DNA of 64,000 bases. Origin: Apodemia mormo. Its lineage: Eukaryota; Arthropoda; Insecta; Lepidoptera; Riodinidae. Positions 26,101-31,409 of the stretch are shown here, piece after piece. Under the pieces are notes generated by a model. That model was not told where the DNA came from. It saw only the letters and a list, made by a program, of their open reading frames with translations, and did not search any database. How positions within the stretch are numbered: position 1 is the stretch's first letter; every line of letters starts with the position of its first letter. The stretch lies in contig JAUPFN010000008.1 of the NCBI GenBank assembly GCA_036924255.1, positions 40,320,686-40,384,685 on the forward strand, read 5' to 3'. The position numbers and the translations under genes were made by a program.

Positions 26101-29100
26101 TTAGCACATTCGTTAGATAATGTCTTCAGGTATATCCATTGATATAAAAACCCAAGATACACAGTATCAGTGTCTCAAAAACGTCCTCTAAAAATGAGCG
26201 CAACATTTTAAATTGTGCGCTCATTTCAAATAGAATTACATTGATCGCGACACTGTCAATTTTATTACTTTTCATACATTGCTATTTAAAAACAACTATA
26301 AAATCTTGCGCTTAAGGTTGGATATGCAAAAACATATATTTTTGCCATATCTATAACTGCTTGTGTGAAATTAGCGACAGTTTTGAGTGTCAGTTTTATT
26401 CGGGACTGTGCATCTTGGATTTTTATATCAATGGATATATCGTATAATTTTTGTAAAATTATTATTTAACAATCAATGTAAAAAAACGTGATTTAGCAAA
26501 CCAGTTTTTTCCTGTTTGTCCTGATGCCTCGCCTTAATAAATCGCAGGGTCAAACCTTCAACGTTTCAGGATTAGATTTTAGCGTTGACTGTTTTTCACT
26601 CGGCCAACTATATATCGCTCTTTCAAGAGTAACCTCTAAAGAAAACATGTTTGTATTGTCTAATGGCAAGAAAGCTGTGAACGTTGTATATAAAGACATT
26701 CTGTAATATTATAGTAATTGTAAAAATAAAAGAAATAGGTAAAAATGTGAAAACTAAAAGTGTAGTACAAAGATAGCAGGAAATCTTCATGGTATAGGGA
26801 AAGGGGAATTATTTTACTCCAAATTTAACGCGTGTGGGCTACGGGCAGTAATGAATAAATCAAAACTACTGGATCGATTTTAATCATTTTTTTCACTGAG
26901 TGACATAGGCTATATATTTTATACCCGTGCGAAGCCGGCGCGGGCGGCTAGTCAATATATAAGTATTGATTGTTAAATAACGGTATTATAAAAATTACAC
27001 GATGTACCTGAAGATATTATCTAACGAATGTGATAACTCATTACATGATAGAATGTACTTTACTTGATCATATAAAATTCAGAAAACAGGCTAAAACAAA
27101 TCTCTAAAACAAGTAATTTATTTATAATATTTCTAATTTTGCACGTGATTTTTATATGGTGATATTTCGTTTTAAATACAAAAAGAATGCACTAAATTTT
27201 GGTTTTCAGCTGAAGTTCTATAATTATTTAATACATATTTACCTGAAAACTAAAACGTTTCCCAGCGGTTTCAGAACATACCGCACCGCCCGCTTCCTAT
27301 ATAATACAGCTGTTGCCCGCAACTTCGTCCGCGTGGCTTGGTTTACTCCTCCTCGTAGGTGATAACGTGATAATATGTAGCCTATATGTTGACCCGACCT
27401 GTTAGTAATATTCATGCAAAATTTGAAATAAATCCATTCAGTAGTTTTTGAGTTTACCCCGGATATACATACAGACAAACAGACAAAAATTCTAAAAACT
27501 ATATTTTTGGCTTCGATATCGATTGTAGATCACGCCAAAAGTATTCTTTTAAAAAATATACAATGTACAGTTTTGATTTTACTACGATTTTATTATATGT
27601 ATAGATATAGATTGGCACGCGTCAAAATACCCCGCCTTACAGGTAAACAAGCTTTGCCCATAATATCTTTGGTGTCTATATGTGATGGTTGTCTTATGTC
27701 TATTTCCCCCGAGATCTGCTTGTTTGCTACCTTATGATATAAAAAAGATTATCTGGTTAGCCATTGTTACACTGTGCAAACAAATTGGAGAACTAATTGC
27801 TAACGTATCATTATCAACAATTTTACAAAATCGTACGTATATTTTATTTTTCCTTGACAACCCATTAGCACCAACTGCCTCTATGAACGCTTCCATGCCG
27901 TCGGCGTGAACTACGACCATGAATACTAGATCGGATTCACATTCTTCTTGTAGCTGTAAATTTAAATTGGGGTGATAAAATGGTTATAAAATTGATCTTC
28001 CCTTGCAAACAATATAAATTTAAAGATCTATTTAGAAATCTATATATAAAATTCAATTGCTGTTCATTAGTCTCGCTAAAACTCGAGAACGGCTGAACCG
28101 CAGGCGTATCACCTAACGTTTGCAATCCGCCAGCGACCAGCGATGACTTTTAAACGTAACGAAAAAACCATCAAAAACGTCACCAATTGCTTGCTGGTCA
28201 TTGGATGCACTTTTTGCAATGACTCAGCACCAAAACTAATCAACCGGCAACGACTGCCACCAATAAACAAGGCTGTTATGTGTCTTGCAATAACTAAACA
28301 ATTACGTGAGTTACGTGATAACCCCGCCGATTTGGCTAATTTTGGTTTTGAATTAATTGTTGAAGTCCAGGGAAGGTTAAAAGGTGAGAAAATATAGAAA
28401 GAAAAATAAGAGTAGTTAAAAAGGCAGAACAACATTTGCCGGGTCAGCTAGTTATTAATATATATTAGAGATCATAGGAAAAATGATATTTTATAAAGAT
28501 GTTTTTTAATGATGGAAAAAGATAAAGATCACCTATAGACAACAAAATGTTAATGATCTAAGCTATCTAAGCGGAGAGAGGCTTGTGGAGTTCAGATGAA
28601 TTTTTGTTGCAAACAATTGTTTACACTGTTGTAAACCGCCGGTGGAGACCAATGTGGAGGGCTTGTTTCCAACAGTGTGGCTCGGCTTTAACAGAAATAT
28701 TAAGCCTCTCTCGCAGTGTTGTCATTTCTACCAATTTTTTGGTAGATCTACCAATTTTCACTTCAGTCTACCTATCTACCACCCTAGACCTAAAAACTAC
28801 CTATTTTTAATTAATTTGGCATATAACTACTTTGGATTATGTTTATATCGACGAGCGACGTTGCGATGTGTTGCGTGAGCCATGCTACGATGCGTCAAGC
28901 ATACATAGAGTCCAGGCAATAAACCAAAAAAAAAAACTGCAGCAACAGTTCGCCGTTTACGCCATTTCGGGCCCATAGTCATTATTATATTGTTCTGTGG
29001 CCCATTCCCGGTTGATTTGTTGCGGAATAAATGGTGAATCTTTGCACCTGTTTTGTGTTGTTTTGTTGTTAAAACTAAATAACTACGTATTAACGGTGCT

Positions 29101-30531
29101 GATTGCTGTTTGTTGTATATTGCGTGCATTTATTTATATAATGGATTCTGACAGCAGCGAAAGCGATGCACAGAGTTCTAAGTTAGGAACTCCCCCACGA
29201 AAAACTAGGAAAAGGCACTATGACCAAAAATATTTGAAATTATGGGAGAAAGACAAAGAATTTGCAGGTTGGCTTCAAGAAAGTTCCAAGGGGGTTTTTG
29301 TGTACTAAGAGATTCATAGCAAACAACGGCCAGCCTAGCGCAGAACATTTAAATTTTTTCTATAAAACTATGTATAATTTCCAAAAATAAACATTTTAAG
29401 AACAGTTCATGCATTTTTAATCTTAAAAAATCTTCTAAATTGAGATGATAGATAGATCTACCAATTTTGCATGCCCCATAGACCTAAAATAATATTGCGC
29501 AATATTACGTATTGTTGCAATATTATTGACCGTTTAGGTGGGCGGGGGGGGGGGGGCGGAGCGGGTTTAATTTTTATTCCGCAATAATTGCGGTCGCGTT
29601 TGGTCAGTCACGGTGTTTATTGTATGGTCGTGTCGTAAATTTAAGCAAAATGGCGAGCAAAAATGCTATAAAAGATAAAGAACGGGAGTTTTTACTTGAA
29701 TGTATAGAATTGTATAGAGATTTATGTAATAAAATCACCAGCATGGTTGCCGCCAAAACTTCGTTGTCAGCGGGCAACGTTCCGCGCGCTTCCCAAATTT
29801 TACGGTCGCCACAATCCGGGAGATCCGCGGGGTTATCACGTAACTCGCAATGCGAATTATCGTAATTGTTTAGTTATTACAAGACATATACCAGCCTTGT
29901 ACATTCGTTGCAGCGTGATCAGTTTTAGTGCTGTGACATTGCAAAATTTGCATCTAGTGACCAGCAAGCAATTGGCGACGTTTTTGATGAGTTTTTCGTT
30001 ACGTTTTAAAGTCATCGCTGATTGCTGGCGGATTCCAAACGTTAGGTGATACGCTTGCCGGACTCAAACATGCTAACTTTTTTCAAAAAACAACCCCAGA
30101 CTGTAATAGGGGATGAAAGTAAGTATAAAAAGCGGGTCAGACATGTTGCTTTCTCGAAAATATTGATCAGACTGGCTTGTCAATTTTATTGAATGAATTT
30201 ATTGAACGTTTGGAGTCAAAGGGGTTATTCAATATTATTGCACAATAAAAGTATTGCGCAATGTTATTGTAGGTCTATGGGGTGCCTGAAACCCAAGCTG
30301 GCTGTGTAAATAAATACAACGCTCATGCACACACATTCCAAACCAAGCTGATTCCTGTCATTGGCGTCATACTGAAGCGATTTATATAATGAGATATGCA
30401 CTTACGTAGAAATTTATTTTTGTTTGTAACAAAGAGCAAATATCATCTGTTAAACTCATTACCAAGTCTAAAATTTTTCCAGGATCACTGTTTTGAAATG
30501 ACCTTCGTTTAGTCTTTTTATTTGCAGACAT
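4991..30531 (-). CDS. PDE2A: PDE2A-like cGMP-regulated 3',5'-cyclic nucleotide phosphodiesterase (5' nine exons; gene continues past the left edge)
   Basis: Nine exons joined in order 30531-30406, 27953-27837, 25066-24971, 23015-22879, 21097-20992, 19916-19758, 8898-8744, 6764-6539 and 5145-4991 give an open frame of about 425 aa with matching phases at all eight junctions. Order of domains: short N-terminus, GAF-A, linker helix (LKTKCQHLLRVARRLFTQ), GAF-B starting TLLKLAMEQAKQLTKAEYCS and carrying the NKFDE elements (NK..F...DE), then the bridge LANELVMYHMKVSDSE into the first catalytic residues. From memory of the family, the bridge is nearly the mammalian PDE2A one, which separates it from PDE5, 10 and 11. 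PDE2 hydrolyses cAMP and cGMP and is activated by cGMP bound at GAF-B. The metal-binding catalytic exons (HNWxH) are not in the window. ATG at 30531 is the only clear start, although an upstream non-coding or coding exon cannot be excluded. The N-terminus before GAF-A is much shorter than in mammals. Confidence 0.85.
5381..5592. repeat. Foldback element with about 93-bp arms
   Basis: Bases 5381-5473 and 5500-5592 are near-perfect inverted copies (outer end taatacaatatttgctagc, inner end ttacacaagcatcc) around a 26-bp centre. It lies in a PDE2A intron. No coding capacity, so it is read as a MITE or foldback insertion. Confidence 0.85.
6539..6764 (-). CDS. PDE2A: PDE2A-like exon: GAF-B second half and bridge
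   Basis: 226 nt. Acceptor tgttttag, donor ATGAAG/gtacct. Encodes SILCFPIRDQTGIIGVGQL, then NKVGDPYFDAMDEE (NKFDE elements), AFSIYCGVCIMHSFVYEKIQ and LANELVMYHMK. It joins the next exon in phase to give YHMKVSDSE. Confidence 0.92.
6788..6965 (-). repeat. Interspersed repeat family A, partial copy, with a perfect hairpin
   Basis: Reverse-oriented fragment of family A. Inside it 6916-6946 is a perfect 14-bp inverted repeat (GTACCTTACCTATT) with a 3-nt loop. Confidence 0.55.
7922..8240 (+). repeat. Interspersed repeat family A, diverged copy
   Basis: Landmarks 'cttaatggtgcgttgc', 'aaaccgaaacacgacagag' and a decayed 3' part match the family at 43684-44062. It lies in a PDE2A intron. Confidence 0.6.
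8551..8664. repeat. Local imperfect tandem duplication
   Basis: The 24-bp string beginning cctttcgacaaacaactcgc occurs at 8551 and 8596, and a related 'tcgataac(t/g)c(c/t)gtcactccca' occurs at 8575 and 8642. It is just downstream (in gene sense) of a PDE2A exon. Confidence 0.6.
8744..8898 (-). CDS. PDE2A: PDE2A-like exon: GAF-B ligand pocket region
   Basis: 155 nt. Acceptor taccttaag with a branch-like ttactaat about 23 bp upstream; donor TGCAA/gtttgt. Encodes GDAENVQERHFPMNQGITG, QVIAKGTLINSKNAKEHP and ends IDCYPGLDC. Two bases plus the first base of the 6764 exon complete a Lys codon. The BEL/Pao 3' LTR ends only 53 bp upstream of the acceptor-side boundary. Confidence 0.9.
8948..8952. repeat. 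Target site duplication (left) of BEL/Pao element
   Basis: GGGTT directly precedes the left LTR and recurs at 16984-16988 directly after the right LTR. A 5-bp duplication is typical for BEL/Pao integration. Confidence 0.88.
8953..10134 (-). repeat. 3' LTR of BEL/Pao element (left copy)
   Basis: 1182 bp, beginning TGTGCACTACAGCC and ending CTGTGCTGCACA on the plus strand. For the minus-oriented element this is the 3' LTR. The 82-codon ORF at 9564-9812 is repeated exactly in the other LTR and is not taken as a gene. Confidence 0.95.
10135..10145 (-). promoter_or_regulatory. Polypurine tract of BEL/Pao element
   Basis: On the minus strand AGGCGGGAGAA abuts the start of the 3' LTR, the place where plus-strand DNA synthesis is primed in LTR elements. 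Confidence 0.7.
10164..15767 (-). CDS. BEL/Pao Gag-Pol polyprotein, intact
   Basis: One 1867-aa ORF without stops or frameshifts. Residues 1-240 are low complexity with a charged helix (residues 65-95). About 245-420 is the Gag-like DUF1759 region (YSMELPSFDGAGEEWLQF). Cys/His knuckles follow at about 447-512 (CAIC, CFRCLQKRK, CGIDGCKSSHHRRLH). The aspartic protease is at about 564-600 with ALLDEGS. Reverse transcriptase is about 820-1010 with the catalytic YMDD near 975. RNase H starts at FTDASES near 1153. The integrase HHCC finger is about 1508-1550 (HxxxLHH...CALC), with the DDE core near 1582 (LDF), 1644 (SDNGTN) and 1690 (GGAWE). The C-terminal DUF5641-type domain ends the protein. All catalytic residues expected for protease, RT and integrase are present, so the copy is probably competent. 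GC content is clearly higher than in the surrounding intron. Confidence 0.95.
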   Translation of the reverse strand: MPIETRSTSSRREEEAASHEEETSGTTTSATETSVTTENTEATETTTSTVANSEKPVPSAVESPRIVYLRAKLEEARLRAEEARLRTELARAVYEEGQATAITRVEDWMDSARPTHTDRQPAPEPLAITSSVALMPHPIREAAPRPQYEEAAHAPHQEDSAGHESPAPREVAQAPQATSPAQSAGIPARAVRPAEDDVSVVEKAKISTPTENTAPKQESGALKAADITALASALAEASRGAPRYSMELPSFDGAGEEWLQFKAAYRDTEKYFSKTENRARIRRCLRGNAKEAVACMFYGETDPSEIVDHLEIQFGRPDALVNAELEKIKSLPRVKESARETCVFASKVNNIVATIRALNRESYLHDTVAVNSLLAKFNYTLQHSWFQYARREDRKPDLQMISEFLMKEAEMCAALVPHEPTKENQVFKKTQRTHTQKYEPQMKRDKCAICQDAHTSSICEQFTKASVDDRWAMAKRNNLCFRCLQKRKPKHECKFRQCGIDGCKSSHHRRLHNSRNSYTKKTPEDEVEDSDAVVTSTQSSAPRAYLKVVPIVLTGSRGSVNTYALLDEGSTVTLIEEKVAARIGARGPVEPFRIETVGGTRLNAERSRRIAVTIKGLHHHQRHRIIGRTIGNLNLSPQSVNRSIVNNCRHLEDIEEDVIMERAVPTVLIGQDNWHLIVTRAVKSGRRGQPVASLTHLGWVLHGVDYRHKQRVHLVQRAAYAEQDEDIEKVIRNYFDLDSVGITPRQPINQNEQRALQILESTCKRLPDGRYEAGLLWKEDSREFPDSRGLAMKRLYNTERRLDKDPALKEAYEKQVQHLLDSGYAEPANESPSQSSWYLPHFAVVNPAKPKPRIVYDAAARVHGVSLNDMLLAGPDLLQNLPGVLMRFRQLPIAVTADIKEMFLQIRVRQEDRDALRFLWRGSDRKDSPREYRMTSVVFGAASSPSTAIFVKNKNAQEYAHLYPDAATAVVRNHYMDDYLQSFDSEEDAIRIASQVSLIHQQAHFQLRGWKTNNSAVAKTLLVAPSLGGDWELSTESEKVLGLKWKPHNDKLGFNVKAVYDENKTPTKRHALRVAMSIFDPLGLITPVTIHAKHLLQETWRIGLPWDEPLPANLEKTWRSWLQDVRRMENLEIPRAHSNLARARDRQLHIFTDASESAYAAAVYWRIVNEDGEVSVSLAAAKGRVSPLKFTSIPRLEIQAALLGARLAQHVMEEYDYQPSRRVYWTDSRTVLSWLRTGSRAFKPFVAHRVAEIEDITKVAEWRWVPSRDNVADDATRHIPEEFGDRHRWFVGPAFLYLEEDKWPQDVATSSELTGEEKPSAAVNNVNIVNNIRKIICITEALPDVTRFSSWLRLVRATARVLQFIELCRPNKQRVAGVRKRTAPSASNDEDWGKKYTKSSKKIEKIKKPRSTEEKRHYLPLDGADIISAEKLLIKSSQQESFASEIEAITGGSAIARDSRLKQLSLFIDQEGILKIKSRIAAAEDISEDLREPAVLDGRHPYTRLYIEHEHRRLHHSGVEATTSEILQKFWVLRLRPTVRGIVKSCALCRRRSAIPPQPPTGDLPKSRVAHHQRAFTYVGLDFLGPYSVTIGRRHEKRYVALFTCLTSRAVHLEIAANLTTDSAVMALRRMMSRRGCPTEVWSDNGTNLRGADAELRRAALDATKEAAANYAIKWKFIPPSAPFMGGAWERMVRSVKAALFAVLQQRHPPEEVLHTLLVEVEHTLNSRPLTHVSVSPEDPAPLTPNHFLLGGPSRVPVPGAFSEGDTIGRRHWRHSQQLANHFWSRWVREALPLLQKRREPYGRGAELRVGDIVLIADGALPRNTWPTGIIEAVHPGGDGVVRVADVRTAAGVMRRPVKKLVWLHHI
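15781..15796 (-). promoter_or_regulatory. Primer binding site candidate of BEL/Pao element
   Basis: Minus-strand TGGTCGCATTCGAGCC starts 5 nt after the 5' LTR and opens with TGG, as needed to pair with a tRNA 3' CCA. I could not match it to a specific tRNA. Confidence 0.5.
15802..16983 (-). repeat. 5' LTR of BEL/Pao element (right copy)
   Basis: 1182 bp, apparently identical to 8953-10134. In element orientation it supplies promoter sequences. The GGGTT target duplication follows at 16984-16988. Confidence 0.95.
16984..17570. other. Intron sequence, nothing recognised
   Basis: Resumed PDE2A intron after the BEL/Pao insertion. No conserved ORF or repeat recognised. Confidence 0.4.
17603..17833 (+). 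pseudogene. Possible transposase C-terminal remnant (Cys-rich)
   Basis: A 76-codon frame contains GPPRFLCVPTENRTVKKTYC, SAFCKNFKVMSKMC and ends with a basic tail. The Cys pattern is reminiscent of the C-terminal finger of piggyBac-type transposases, but no upstream coding sequence is seen. Function unassigned. Confidence 0.25.
18105..18525. mobile_element. MITE with about 26-bp terminal inverted repeats
   Basis: Begins GTGAGTGGTTACGCAAAAAG and ends with its reverse complement CTTTTTGCGTAACCACTCAC, flanked by AT-rich 'atat' on both sides. No transposase. The host sequence around it is a direct repeat: 'gctagactgat' followed by 'attgatga' occurs at about 17936 and again at about 18539. Confidence 0.8.
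18890..19035 (-). repeat. Interspersed repeat family A, partial reverse copy
   Basis: Matches the reverse complement of the central part of family A ('ttattcctactgcaatgtcagtg', 'gtgtcgtgttccg'). It abuts a forward copy at 19050-19390. Confidence 0.6.
19050..19390 (+). repeat. Interspersed repeat family A, near full copy
   Basis: Forward copy with 'atatatcataagatagcaaac', 'gatgttaatggtgcgttgc', 'accgggacacgacagcgac' and 'gaccaacacgggg'. It forms a head-to-head pair with 18890-19035. Confidence 0.75.
19399..19434. repeat. Perfect 15-bp hairpin
   Basis: AGGTAGCAACGTACC, a 6-nt loop, then its exact reverse complement. The arms contain the repeat A motif 'acgttgctac', so it is probably two repeat ends joined. 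Confidence 0.8.
19758..19916 (-). CDS. PDE2A: PDE2A-like exon: start of GAF-B
   Basis: 159 nt, phase 0 at both ends. Acceptor aattctag, donor AAAAAG/gtaggt. Encodes VASLETLLKLAMEQAKQLTK, AEYCSVRLIDVDRMELVERY and HPEIGSTTNNAKK. Confidence 0.92.
19945..20160 (+). repeat. Interspersed repeat family B, copy 2
   Basis: Opposite in orientation to the copy at 2440-2690, with the shared 'aagtctcggtgccagtaatta' core and a small palindrome 'cctggaactagtccagg'. Confidence 0.6.
20320..20480 (+). repeat. Fragment of a widespread insect repeat tail
   Basis: Contains 'tttccatgtcaaatttcatc' and 'cagatggaaagacagaccga'. Similar wording occurs at 50210-50320, so it is treated as an interspersed repeat tail of unknown family. 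Confidence 0.4.
20521..20659. mobile_element. Small MITE, 27-bp inverted ends
   Basis: Starts AGGGTGGCTTGCACCAAAAT and ends ATTTTGGTGCAAGCCGCCCT, one mismatch in the outer arms. 139 bp, no coding capacity, in a PDE2A intron. Confidence 0.8.
20992..21097 (-). CDS. PDE2A: PDE2A-like exon: end of GAF-A and linker helix
   Basis: 106 nt. Acceptor attttatag, donor ACGCAA/gtaagt. Encodes FCWPVVKKSIALEYECTLKT, then KCQHLLRVARRLFTQ, matching the GAF-A/GAF-B connecting helix of PDE2A. Confidence 0.92.
21305..21464. mobile_element. MITE with 18-bp perfect inverted ends
   Basis: CAATTCACGTAACAAAAC at 21305-21322 is matched exactly in reverse at 21447-21464. Inner sequence is also partly palindromic ('cgagtcgaag' versus 'cttcgactc'). 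160 bp, non-coding. Confidence 0.8.
21467..21516. repeat. Perfect 20-bp hairpin
   Basis: GGGATGCCAATATTACATAC, a 10-nt loop, and the exact reverse complement. It begins 2 bp after the MITE at 21305-21464. Confidence 0.9.
21530..22440 (+). pseudogene. Decayed non-LTR retrotransposon, C-terminal coding remnant
   Basis: Only the last part is readable: at about 22212-22403 the frame reads RITPLWNQLPTGVFPNGYDL followed by a basic stretch. This resembles the C-terminal 'LWNSLPxxVFPxxYxLxxFK' segment of LINE reverse transcriptases. Upstream, stops and frameshifts prevent a continuous frame. Confidence 0.55.
22640..22830 (+). repeat. Interspersed repeat family A, degenerate copy
   Basis: 'gaccatcgcctatagatgc' and 'gatattaatggtacatcgct' match the family 5' part. 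The 3' part has decayed. Confidence 0.5.
22879..23015 (-). CDS. PDE2A: PDE2A-like exon: GAF-A core
   Basis: 137 nt. Acceptor aatttttcag, donor TTTTCT/gtaagt. Encodes FLPSQDTKKRMLMYPILDKP, FSVIVCVFSSNLFEDQVI and LTIHECF. The reading frame upstream of the acceptor is also open, but the splice site and homology set the exon border. Confidence 0.88.
23100..24124. other. Intron sequence with a GC-richer decayed insert
   Basis: 23100-23540 shows nothing. About 23640-24120 is GC-richer with two medium plus-strand ORFs that match nothing I recognise. It adjoins a LINE fragment and may be part of the same decayed insertion. Confidence 0.3.
24125..24580 (-). pseudogene. Jockey-like LINE reverse transcriptase remnant
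   Basis: Minus-strand frames read FGQKLNIYKTYICPRFTYAA, QAWHQLLSNKSRNK, then ATCRKNSITMRDLHVETIEQ and FARKLSD. These match the conserved end of jockey-type ORF2 (KxxLYKTYIRPxLTYAAPAW...RDLxVETI). Interrupted by stops and at least one frameshift. Confidence 0.65.
24971..25066 (-). CDS. PDE2A: PDE2A-like exon: GAF-A middle
   Basis: 96 nt, 32 codons, phase 0 at both ends. Acceptor aatgcacag, donor TCTCCT/gtaagt. Encodes LSNKLLDVVKSGQEQTDIL and SNFPNDILSIVSP. Confidence 0.85.
25258..25515 (+). repeat. tRNA-headed SINE, family 2
   Basis: Head 'gatcccgggttcgattcccg' (B-box), body 'aaagtgcccggttagcgata' and 'cacctatcactttgtgggac'. The same design is at 48372-48585 and 54145-54405. Confidence 0.8.
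26133..26437. mobile_element. MITE inserted at a TA dinucleotide
   Basis: Inverted ends 'tatccattgatataaaaacc' and 'ggatttttatatcaatggata' extend to about 33 bp and are flanked by TA on each side. The empty site can be read from the other foldback arm. A related copy, more decayed, is at 53530-53772. A TA duplication fits the Tc1/mariner superfamily. Confidence 0.8.
26485..26951 (+). mobile_element. Helitron 3' fragment
   Basis: Contains the end of a Helitron helicase ORF and finishes GCGAAGCCGGCGCGGGCGG-CTAG before T, with a GC-rich hairpin (gccggc/gcgggcggc) just upstream of CTAG. It is 5' truncated. Confidence 0.75.
26524..26706 (+). pseudogene. Helitron Rep/helicase C-terminus
   Basis: 60 codons: NKSQGQTFNVSGLDF, then FSLGQLYIALSRVTSKENMF and ending VVYKDIL. 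NKSQGQT and QLYxALSRV are the last motifs (V and VI) of PIF1-family SF1 helicases encoded by Helitrons. The N-terminal Rep and most of the helicase are missing, so this is a truncated gene. Confidence 0.85.
27295..27490. repeat. Interspersed repeat of unknown family
   Basis: Contains 'gttgcccgcaacttcgtccg', 'taatattcatgcaaaatttg' and 'tacatacagacaaacagaca', wording that recurs in many lepidopteran interspersed repeats. Family not assigned. Confidence 0.4.
27837..27953 (-). CDS. PDE2A: PDE2A-like exon: GAF-A start
   Basis: 117 nt, 39 codons. Acceptor aaatttacag. The donor ATATAC/gtacga is weak, but it is the one that keeps phase 0 with the next exon. Encodes LQEECESDLVFMVVVHADGM and EAFIEAVGANGLSRKNKIY. 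Confidence 0.8.
28039..28451. mobile_element. Complete non-autonomous Helitron
   Basis: 413 bp beginning TCTATATATAAAATTC after A and ending GCCGGGTCAG-CTAG before T, as expected for insertion between A and T. An 84-codon frame inside (LRELRDNPADLANFGFELIV) is a fragment of Helitron coding sequence. A partial copy in inverse orientation lies at 29815-30060. Confidence 0.8.
28510..28570 (+). repeat. Interspersed repeat family A, 5' scrap
   Basis: 'agatcacctatagacaacaa' and 'atgttaatga' match the family 5' part only. Confidence 0.4.
28714..29461 (+). mobile_element. hAT-like element 5' part
   Basis: Starts with CAGTGTTGTCATTTC, a typical hAT terminus, with 'tctaccaatttt' repeats at both sides, and carries the beginning of a protein at 29141-29308. 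It is followed directly by another MITE and has no matching 3' terminus. Confidence 0.45.
29141..29308 (+). pseudogene. hAT-type protein N-terminus
   Basis: 55 codons: acidic start MDSDSSESDAQSSKLGTPPR then KTRKRHYDQKYLKLWEKDKE and FAGWLQESSKG. The last part resembles the start of insect hAT/ZMYM-type transposases just before their zinc finger. No finger or catalytic core follows. A similar start (MSDNGENSDRSPTLTPPRK) is at about 61310 on the minus strand. Confidence 0.45.
29472..30286 (+). mobile_element. MITE family C (MADF-like ORF remnant), copy 1, with internal insertion
   Basis: Ends TGCCCCATAGACCT and AGGTCTATGGGGTGCC; subterminal 'aataatattgcgcaata'. Bases 29650-29770 encode MASKNAIKDKEREFLLECIE, LYRDLCNKITSMVAAKTS, similar to the start of a MADF domain. 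About 29775-30138 is an insertion carrying an inverted Helitron piece. An 11-G run lies near 29545. Confidence 0.75.
30406..30531 (-). CDS. PDE2A: PDE2A-like exon: probable start exon
   Basis: 126 nt from ATG to donor TTCTAC/gtaagt. Encodes MSANKKTKRRSFQNSDPGKI, LDLVMSLTDDICSLLQTKIN and FY, and runs in phase into the GAF-A exon. The frame stays open about 16 codons upstream of the ATG without a good acceptor, so the ATG is preferred but not proven. Confidence 0.72.
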
Positions 30532-30804
30532 TTTATACAAATATATACTTAATGTTGATTGTTTTATAATTAACCACAATAAATTCTATAGAAAATAGTT
30601 CAAGAATAATTATTTGTATTTTATTAGTTGGTGACTTGACCACAGATTGCAAGATTGTAATGATCAGTAATGATTGTATTTAGAAATATAGGCGCTTTAC
30701 ATTAAAAAAGCAGACATTGTATAAATAGTAAATACTCCTTGGAACATTAATTTAGGCAATATCATACTTTTAACACAATTGGCTAAGTACTTGTATGTCT
30801 TAGA

Positions 30805-31306
30805 TGCCCCATAGACCTACAATAATATTGAGCAATACTTTTATTGTGCAATAATATTGAATACCCCCTTGACTCCAAACGTTCATTAAATTCATTCAAT
30901 AAAATTGACAAACCAGTCTCATCAATATTTTCGTGCGACTAACATGCGGCTGACAACGAAGTTTTGGCGGCAACCATGCTGGTGATTTTGTTAAATAAAT
31001 GTCTATATATTTCTACACACTCAAGTAAAAACTCCCGTTCTTTATATTTTAAAGCATTCTTGCTCGCCATTTTGCTTTTTACGACACGACCATATATAAA
31101 ACACGGTAACTGACCGAACGCGACCGCTCCAAACTCTAAAGTGAAAAATATTGTGCAATATTAAGCCTACAGAGTGCAAGAATAAAATTAAACCCGCTCA
31201 AACTTTCGTTCATTCCTTGTGCAATCTTCAATATTAACCCTAAACGGTCAATAATATTGCACAATACGTAATATTGCGCAATATTTTTGTATATCTATGG
31301 GGCGCC
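30805..31306 (-). mobile_element. MITE family C, copy 2
   Basis: About 502 bp, ends TGCCCCATAGACCTAC and ATCTATGGGGCGCC, inverted relative to copy 1. On the minus strand it contains the same MADF-like start ('atggcgagcaagaatgcttt'). It is the copy without internal insertion. Confidence 0.8.
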
Positions 31307-31409
31307 TAAGGCGCCACAAAGATTTTTCATTTTTAGATAATGAAAAATCTTTGTCTTGTAAAAGTTGTAGGTACTCTAATTTCACATCAAAAGTTTATTT
31401 TTGTATACA

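Larger units (their letters stand above)
25868..27294. repeat. Large foldback structure with a Helitron fragment at its centre
   Basis: Left arm (25868-26132 plus 26440-26484) and right arm (about 26962-27294) are inverted copies: for example 'gcggtatgttctgaaaccgc' at the left start versus 'gcggtttcagaacataccgc' at the right end, and 'agataatgtcttcaggta' versus 'tacctgaagatattatct'. The left arm carries an extra MITE (26133-26437). The centre holds the Helitron 3' end. Confidence 0.75.
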
